The notes below the pieces were generated by a model. That model saw only the letters and a list, made by a program, of their open reading frames with translations. It was not told where the DNA came from and ran no database searches. 8,633 nucleotides of DNA from NCBI GenBank assembly GCA_003541985.1, contig DPLM01000319.1:1-8633 (forward strand), read 5' to 3'. The stretch's first letter is position 1. Each line of letters opens with the position of its first letter. Origin of the DNA: Deltaproteobacteria bacterium (GTDB lineage Bacteria; SAR324; NAC60-12). Below, in pieces: positions 1 through 5,800 of this stretch. The position numbers and the translations under genes were made by a program.

Positions 1-2
1 TA

Positions 3-248
3 ATGATCACTTTCATAAATGCCATCAGCCCAAATATATTGAGATACAATAATATTAGATTTGAGTGCGCTCCGGCATCGATTACTGAAATCATTAATTC
101 GTTGCAGAATCAGCATAATCAATCTTACATTGGGCATGAAAATGTAGCTAAAATCTTTTTTGATTAAGAAAATTGCGGTATTCTTTCTCAGGCGCTGACC
201 CAAAAAAATTCACTACTAAAATTTTATTACAGAGGCACAGTACCTTAA
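3..248 (+). pseudogene. Remnant of a DUF1874 (STIV B116 / AcrIII-1 / Crn2-like) ring nuclease
   Basis: An ATG at 3 opens a 54-codon frame closed by TAA at 165-167. The peptide begins MITFINAISPNIL, like the conserved N-terminus of DUF1874 proteins (N-A-F-S-x-N-M-L). At residues 41-50 it has SYIGHENVAK, matching the family signature S-[AI]-[IV]-G-H-[DE]-x-[TS]-A. His45 falls where the catalytic histidine of the viral ring nuclease lies. Family members are usually 100-120 residues, so this is about half length. The same frame resumes after the stop: residues 63-81 (for example LLKFYYRGTVP) resemble the C-terminal strand ending R-G-x-[RL]-x-P-E-G. A second TAA at 246-248 falls where the conserved catalytic Glu would be. 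Family knowledge: these proteins cleave cyclic tetra-adenylate, the second messenger of type III CRISPR systems. I infer a decayed gene. A functional 54-residue protein or a chance match cannot be excluded, and no CRISPR genes are visible nearby. Confidence 0.4.
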
Positions 249-392
249 GCCATTAATGGATCAGGAAGAATGTTATCTGCTGGAGGGAGGCCGATTTTCT
301 CTACTTAAAGATCAGCAATCTAGAGTTGAAAACGGCATTTGGTGTCGGAAATAAATAATCCCTTATATTATCCAAAAAAAGGACTATTGGGT
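249..392. other. Gene-poor spacer with a possible frame-shifted gene tail
   Basis: No convincing gene is present. A stop-free stretch in another frame (220-351, stop at 352-354) contains YLLEGGRFSLLK at about 271-306. This vaguely recalls the C-terminal end of DUF1874 proteins and could be the frame-shifted tail of the preceding remnant, but the match is too short to rely on. The rest is AT-rich, with an A7 run at 374-380 between small TCC and GGA arms. I see no tRNA, other RNA gene or convincing terminator. Confidence 0.3.
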
Positions 393-422
393 TTGAAGAC
401 AGATTAAGGTCTGTAATATAAT
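393..422 (+). promoter_or_regulatory. Candidate sigma70-type promoter of the CHAD-ParA-carboxylase operon
   Basis: TTGAAG at 393-398 (four of six matches to the -35 consensus) is followed after 18 bases by a perfect TATAAT at 417-422. Transcription would start near 430, leaving a leader of roughly 78 bases before the first gene. It is the best promoter-like pair upstream of the operon, but AT-rich DNA produces such pairs by chance. Confidence 0.45.
399..414. promoter_or_regulatory. Inverted repeat in the promoter spacer (possible operator)
   Basis: ACAGA at 399-403 and TCTGT at 410-414 are perfect inverted arms separated by six bases. They lie wholly between the proposed -35 and -10 boxes, where a bound repressor would block RNA polymerase or a MerR-like activator could act. 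The arms are only five bases long and no regulator gene is adjacent, so this is tentative. Confidence 0.2.
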
Positions 423-498
423 CCTATCGAGTTAGGACAGTTTTTTGCTAAGCGTACATCCCACTATCTAAGGTTCATGGAGCGAGCCCAATATTTAT

Positions 499-503
499 GG
501 AAG
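499..503 (+). promoter_or_regulatory. Ribosome binding site of the CHAD gene
   Basis: GGAAG lies four bases before ATG 508. The spacing is short but favours ATG 508 over the adjacent TTG 505. An upstream ATG at 497 is in another frame and meets a stop after three codons. Confidence 0.35.
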
Positions 504-507
504 ATTG

Positions 508-2085
508 ATGTTATTGAAGCGACCTCACTTTCAAGTACCCCTACTAACTGATGCTCAAGCCCTCCTAGAGCGTTTAAAAGAACAATTTCCCTTGAGCGCA
601 CTGCCCAGTCAAACCTGGGAATACGCTTACTACGACACTTTTGATTCTAGACTCTATAAAAATCAGCAACTCCTACGTCAAGAGACCAGAACTGACATTG
701 AATGCGAAACTTGGCTCTGCTGGCTGAGTTTAACAGGGAATCGAACTTTACAGCGTAGTCGTGCTCCTGTTCAGGAGTCAGTTATTCGACAACTCCCTCC
801 AATCCCTCTTAGACCATTACTTGAGCCTGTTATTTACCCAAGGGCTCTCTTAAGTCTGTTTAAAATATCAGTTCAGCAGGAATGGCTTGTTTGGAAAAAC
901 AAGGACGACAAAACCGTTCTTCGAGTGATGCTAGAATCAACAAAGCTGTTCCGCGAAAATCAACTGGAGGAATTGGAAAATCGTCTAGTGATTGTCTCTT
1001 TTCGTGGGTATACCAAACCCTCCCAACAAATTAATCGGTTTTGTCGTGCAGAAGGTCTTGAGGAACTTAATGAAGATCTTTTCCAAGTTGTATGTAGCAA
1101 ATTAGAACTCGAACCTGGAAGTTATCAGCCAAAGCCAAAATTGAAACTTTCGCCCTTTGACCAAACCGATCAAGCACTTCGCACAATTCTTAGAGAAAGC
1201 ACAAAGGTGATGGATTTAAACCATCAGGGTACGATCGAGGCACCAGATACTGAATTTCTGCACGATTTCCGAGTTGCTTGTCGGAGAGCCAGATCAGCAC
1301 TGAACCAATTGAAAGGAATTTTTCCTCCTGAAAAGGTACAAGGGTTTCGAGATGACTTCGCTTGGCTCAGTGATCGCACCGGGCCAACTCGAGATCTGGA
1401 TGTTTATCTTCTAGATTTTAATTCATACCAATCTCAACTGCCCGAGCAACAGCAACCGGATCTTGAGGCTTTTCGTGACCTTCTACTCACAGAAAATGAC
1501 AAAGAGCAAAAACTTTTAGCTAAAGATCTTCAATCAAAGCGATATCAAAGATTTCGTACGAGTTGGGAAATCTTTATAGCAGATCAGACTTCTTCAACAA
1601 CAACTGGAGGAGCAGAAGAAATTTGTAAGACAGCATCAAAAAGACTCCTTAGAAGTTATCACCGTTGCTTAGCCGAGGGAAAAGCAATTAACCAAGATTC
1701 TCCTGATGAAGCTCTCCATAACTTAAGGAAGAGTTGTAAGAAACTTAGATATCTAATGGAATTTTTCGAGAGCCTATGGCCTGCAAAGGAGTTTCAGGGT
1801 CTTCTCAAACCTCTGAAGGCCCTTCAAGAAGACCTTGGTCAATTCAATGATTGCTCTGTTCAGCAAGAATCCTTAAAAAATTTTGGAGATTTGTTAGCTA
1901 AGCAGAAACCAGTTCCTGCACAGACTTTGGTTGCAATGGGAATGCTTGTCAGTACGCTGCATCAACGCCAAGCTGAAGCACGAAAAAATTTCGTAGAGAG
2001 TTTTAGTGATTTTGCTTCGAATCGCACTCAAAACCGTTTCAATCTTCTTTTTCAACAGCAAACTGTTGCAGAGGAGTTGAACTGA
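508..2085 (+). CDS. CHAD domain protein with degenerate CYTH-like N-terminus
   Basis: The product is 525 residues and predicted cytoplasmic, with no signal peptide or membrane segment seen. The C-terminal part (about 230-515) is a CHAD domain, an all-helical fold with conserved basic and histidine residues that binds inorganic polyphosphate. Two hallmark repeats are visible: HDFRVACRRARS at 252-263, and ALHNLRKSCKKLRY ending at 415 (His404, Arg407, Lys408, Lys411, Arg414). The first ~205 residues resemble a CYTH/triphosphate-tunnel domain through YYDTFDSRLY (41-50) followed by a WLCWLSL strand. However, the ExExK motif expected at the N-terminus of CYTH enzymes is absent, so triphosphatase activity is doubtful. 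I chose ATG 508, preceded by GGAAG at 499-503; a TTG directly before it at 505 is less likely. The stop overlaps the start of the ParA gene, implying translational coupling. The likely role is polyphosphate binding or targeting; the specific function is unknown. Confidence 0.85.
   Translation: MLLKRPHFQVPLLTDAQALLERLKEQFPLSALPSQTWEYAYYDTFDSRLYKNQQLLRQETRTDIECETWLCWLSLTGNRTLQRSRAPVQESVIRQLPPIPLRPLLEPVIYPRALLSLFKISVQQEWLVWKNKDDKTVLRVMLESTKLFRENQLEELENRLVIVSFRGYTKPSQQINRFCRAEGLEELNEDLFQVVCSKLELEPGSYQPKPKLKLSPFDQTDQALRTILRESTKVMDLNHQGTIEAPDTEFLHDFRVACRRARSALNQLKGIFPPEKVQGFRDDFAWLSDRTGPTRDLDVYLLDFNSYQSQLPEQQQPDLEAFRDLLLTENDKEQKLLAKDLQSKRYQRFRTSWEIFIADQTSSTTTGGAEEICKTASKRLLRSYHRCLAEGKAINQDSPDEALHNLRKSCKKLRYLMEFFESLWPAKEFQGLLKPLKALQEDLGQFNDCSVQQESLKNFGDLLAKQKPVPAQTLVAMGMLVSTLHQRQAEARKNFVESFSDFASNRTQNRFNLLFQQQTVAEELN
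2071..2076 (+). promoter_or_regulatory. Ribosome binding site of the ParA-family gene
   Basis: GAGGAG lies inside the last codons of the CHAD gene, eight bases before ATG 2085. It is a near-ideal Shine-Dalgarno sequence at good spacing. It fixes the start and supports coupled translation through the TGATG overlap at 2083-2087. Confidence 0.7.
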
Positions 2086-2834
2086 TGAAAATCTTAGCTT
2101 CTTACAACATCAAAGGTGGGGTTGGCAAAACCTCTACTTCAGTAAATCTGGCTTTTCACAGTGCACATGAAGGAGCGAGAACACTGATTTGGGATCTTGA
2201 CCCGCAGGGAGCAGCAACCTTCTATTTTAGAGTTCGGCCAAAGATCAAAGGTGGTTCCAGAGCTTTGCTGAAAGGTCGTCAAGATCTTGCAGATTTGATT
2301 AAGGCTACTGACTACGAAAACCTAGATCTTTTGCCTTCCGATTTTTCCTACCGGACGATGGACCTACTGCTTGACGACACCAAGAAACCTAATGAGCGAC
2401 TCAAGATACTACTTCATCCTTTAACTGGAGAATATGACTATGTTTTTCTAGATTGCCCACCTGGACTTACACTGCTATCCGAAAGTATATTTGAAGCTGC
2501 CGATGTCCTTGTGGTCCCAGTCATTCCAACTTCTTTATCACTTAGAACACTAAAGCAATTGGTGGAATTTCGTCGTAAGAAGCAATTGCGAAATTTCAAG
2601 ATGCTCGTATTCTTTTCAATGGCTGATCGACGCAAACAATTGCATCGAGACTTGATGCAATTGATGCCTCGCAAATTTCCAAATTTTCTGAAGACAAATG
2701 TCCCATACTCAACTGAAATTGAGCGTATGGGAATCGAGCGAGCCCCGGTAAGCTGCTTTGCGGAAAACAGCAAATCAGCACAGGCCTATCAGGAACTCTG
2801 GCAAGAAGTTAAAGCCCACCTCCCGGCCTGGTAA
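2085..2834 (+). CDS. ParA/MinD-family partitioning ATPase
   Basis: A 249-residue deviant-Walker P-loop ATPase. The Walker A motif KGGVGKTS occupies residues 10-17, with the family signature lysine (Lys10) and catalytic Lys15. The switch I motif DLDPQG is at 37-42, and Walker B YVFLDCPPG at 119-127 with Asp123. It is followed by the usual ADVLVVPVIPTSLSL segment that contacts the dimer partner. There is no N-terminal helix-turn-helix, so this is the short ParA type. Family members dimerise on ATP, bind nucleoid DNA or a surface, and position plasmids, chromosomes, carboxysomes, storage granules or chemoreceptor arrays. No ParB gene or obvious centromere-like repeats are seen, so plasmid or chromosome partition is unlikely. 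The cargo is more likely linked to the coupled CHAD protein, plausibly polyphosphate, or to the carboxylase downstream. Both of those links are inference. Confidence 0.9.
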   Translation: MKILASYNIKGGVGKTSTSVNLAFHSAHEGARTLIWDLDPQGAATFYFRVRPKIKGGSRALLKGRQDLADLIKATDYENLDLLPSDFSYRTMDLLLDDTKKPNERLKILLHPLTGEYDYVFLDCPPGLTLLSESIFEAADVLVVPVIPTSLSLRTLKQLVEFRRKKQLRNFKMLVFFSMADRRKQLHRDLMQLMPRKFPNFLKTNVPYSTEIERMGIERAPVSCFAENSKSAQAYQELWQEVKAHLPAW

Positions 2835-2859
2835 TTCAACTTTCCAATCCATTGATTAC

Positions 2860-5800
2860 ATGCCTGAATCCCCTGTGTCTGCCAGAAAGACACCTCCTAC
2901 TCTTTCGGCATTTCAACGTGCAGAAGCCATGTCTCACGATCTTTCCCAGCTACCGGGTAAAGGTCCCTCATATTTAAACGATGCTAATTTAAACGGTTTA
3001 CTTAGCAAGGATAGCATTGAAGAACAAATCCAATGGCTTCGTCGACTTGATGTAGACAGTTACATCCAAAGGGTTGTAAACCCATCTGAAAACCAAAAGC
3101 GTCTCAGCACTGCTGAAGTTATTCAGCAGTTGGGAGGAAATATAATTCAAGAAGAAACCGAGGGTCCGCTCTATCTGGCTGAGGTCGAATTTCAGATCGG
3201 TGCTTTAAGAAGAAGAATTGGGTTTGTTGCCCAAGATCACAGGGTTCAACATGGAACTTGGGACCCAAGTCATCATTGGCGTGCTGCTGAAAAGTTAGGA
3301 TTTTTTGCTATCCATAGTATGCCAGTAGTGACTTTCATTGACACCCCCGGAGCTGTTGCTACAGCTGAAGCCAATCTTGAAAATCAATCGCATAGTATCT
3401 CTTTTTTGATTGCCGAAATGGCTAATCTACAGTTACCGACAATTGGGATTGTTTTTGGTGCTGGATACAGCGGTGGTGCAATTCCTCTGGCCACCACAAA
3501 TGTGTTGCTTGCCACCAAAGATGGCGTATTCAACACAATTCATCCAAAGGGGCTAAGCAACATAGCTCGTAAGTACAATTTATCCTGGCAAGAGTGCGCC
3601 AAATTTATGGGGGTTTCCTCCTACGAACTTTACTCCAGTGGATATTTTGATGGGATTATTGATTTCTCATTGGATCAGCCTGGAAAAATTTCAAATCTAA
3701 GGGAAGCGATACTCAGTGGCATTGAGATAACAGAACAAAACGCTCGTCTCTTCCTTAAAGAAAACTCCTTTCTTTTTGACCACTACAGAGAAAATATTGG
3801 GCATTATCTCAATCCTAGTGAGCTTCAAATAGTCGCAAATCGTAGAACTCACAAGCCTCCAACAGGGACTTTAAACGTTTTCGGTTCAGCCTATCGCTTC
3901 ATGCGTGGGTTAAAGATGCGTCAAAAAATCCAAAGTGAATCTCTCAAAAATTACTCCAGACTCAGTAGTAAGACCGCCAAGGCTCCAATTGGCACTTTGA
4001 CTGAAAGAATTGAGCACGAACGGCAAGAAAAATTTAAGAAGTGGCTTCAGGCCCCTATCGAACTTCGCTACCAGGAGGAGTTAAACAAACGCTACCAAAG
4101 ATTCCTTGAAACAAAAGCAGAACGAGATGTGGAAAGGACCAAACTCTTCGCATTTTTTGTGGGGGATCCAAAGGACAACTTTGAGAAAGCCCTCGAAGAG
4201 TTGACGCTGGAAGTGTTGATATATCTTTACAACTTTTGGAAAGACAGCACTCGGGAGAACATGATTCAACTTCATGATTTTCTTAGGGAAGCAACACTCT
4301 CAGAGATTCATGAAAATCCTTCTTTATTAGACGTTTTGCTTGTCCCCGAAGTGAACCAAAGTTTGCAGCAAAACTTCCAGAACATCCTGCTCTTTGACAT
4401 GCTTTACGATGGTGTGATTGAAAGTCTACCCATGATTGCAGGCGAATTAAAAGGGACGAATCACATCTCACAGCAATCAGTAGAGAAACTTTTTGAAAAT
4501 TCTTTCAACATAGCTTTGAAAGAATTTGAAAAGATGGAACTAAAACTTGAAGGTGATTGGGTGCGTCAAAGCTTCTTCAAGTGGCTTGCCCAGTTCATTG
4601 CTCAAAAGAACTGTGACACAGTCATGGCAACGATTAGTGGATGGAAGAGAATTGTCTACCCTAGAATGTCGCCACCTTTATTTGGGGTAGTGCGCTACTA
4701 TTTTTCAGGACTACTACCCTCACTTTATAAAGCACAACTAGGTGAAAGCAAATTTCAGGGCAAGATCACACCCCGTAATATTGGAATCAAGGATTTCTGG
4801 AATCGATTGGATCAAGCCTACAAGGACTTACTTATTCAGAATCTATTAAGAGATTACAAGAGGAACCACATTGAACCGAAACATATACTTAAAAGGTATT
4901 TTACCAACTTCAAAGAGCTCAACGGTGAAAAAATTACAGCAAATCCTGTCAATTTCCCAGGATTTCGTCAAGCAATTGAGCAAGCTCTTGACAACGGGAT
5001 CACTCCTTGCGGGGTGGTTACAGGTATAGCTAATTTTACAGATAGTAAAGCCACTACGAAGGTCGGTTTGGTCCTGAGTAACACTCTTTTTCAGGCTGGA
5101 GCCTTTGACATGGCAAGCTGTGAGAAAGTTTGTCTTCTGCTTAATGAATGTGCCCAGCGCAATCTTCCTGTGATCTTTTTCATTTCCTCAGCAGGTATGC
5201 AAACTAAGGAGGGGGCAGGATCCCTCTTCTCCATGGCAACGATGAACGATCGTCTGACTCGCATTGTCAAGGATCATGATCTTCCCATAGTTTGTTTTGG
5301 ATTTAGGGATTGTGTTGGGGGTGCTCAAGCTAGTTTCGTAACTCATCTTTTGGTGAAAACGTATTATCTTTCAGGAGCACAAATTCCTTTCGCTGGGCAA
5401 CTTGTCGTTGAAAGTCACCTTCCAGCTTCATCCACCCTTGCAAACTACCTCAGTCAAAAAGAAGGTACAATGGATGGCTTGGTAGAAAACCCATTTGATG
5501 AACAAATTGATCATGCTCTGCGGAAGATTGATCCAAGCATTCCAATGCCAAAGCTATCAATTCAGGAAGTGATTTCGAGGACACTGACAGGTGAGTATAA
5601 CCTCTCTGCTCAGCGAGATCAGGAAGTTGAGTCACTTGAAAAAGTCGAGATGATGCAGAGTGAGATTAAAAGAGTCCTTGTTCACGCTAGAGGATGTACT
5701 GCTGCCAGACTAATCCAAGCTTCTCAGGAACATGGCCTAGAAGTTGTTCTTGTCCAATCTGATCCAGATATGGAGAGTTACCCAGCGCAATTGTTGCGTG

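Noticed and set aside
220..354. Short plus-strand frame ending at 352-354 as a separate gene
   Set aside because: Its only ATG (256) would give 32 residues with no ribosome binding site of note; at most it is the frame-shifted tail of the DUF1874-like remnant.
1..507. CRISPR array or insertion sequence in the left region
   Set aside because: No regularly spaced repeats, terminal inverted repeats or transposase fragments are visible.
2438..2781. Minus-strand open frames opposite the ParA gene
   Set aside because: They are antisense shadows of a well-supported gene, with no family motifs or ribosome binding site.
2085..2834. Plasmid-type ParAB partition locus
   Set aside because: No ParB gene, no helix-turn-helix and no centromere-like repeats are present; the neighbours are a CHAD gene and a metabolic gene.
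2758..2859. N-terminal extension of the carboxylase overlapping the end of the ParA gene
   Set aside because: It is an out-of-frame reading of the ParA C-terminus, low in complexity and unlike any carboxylase domain; ATG 2860 is more likely.
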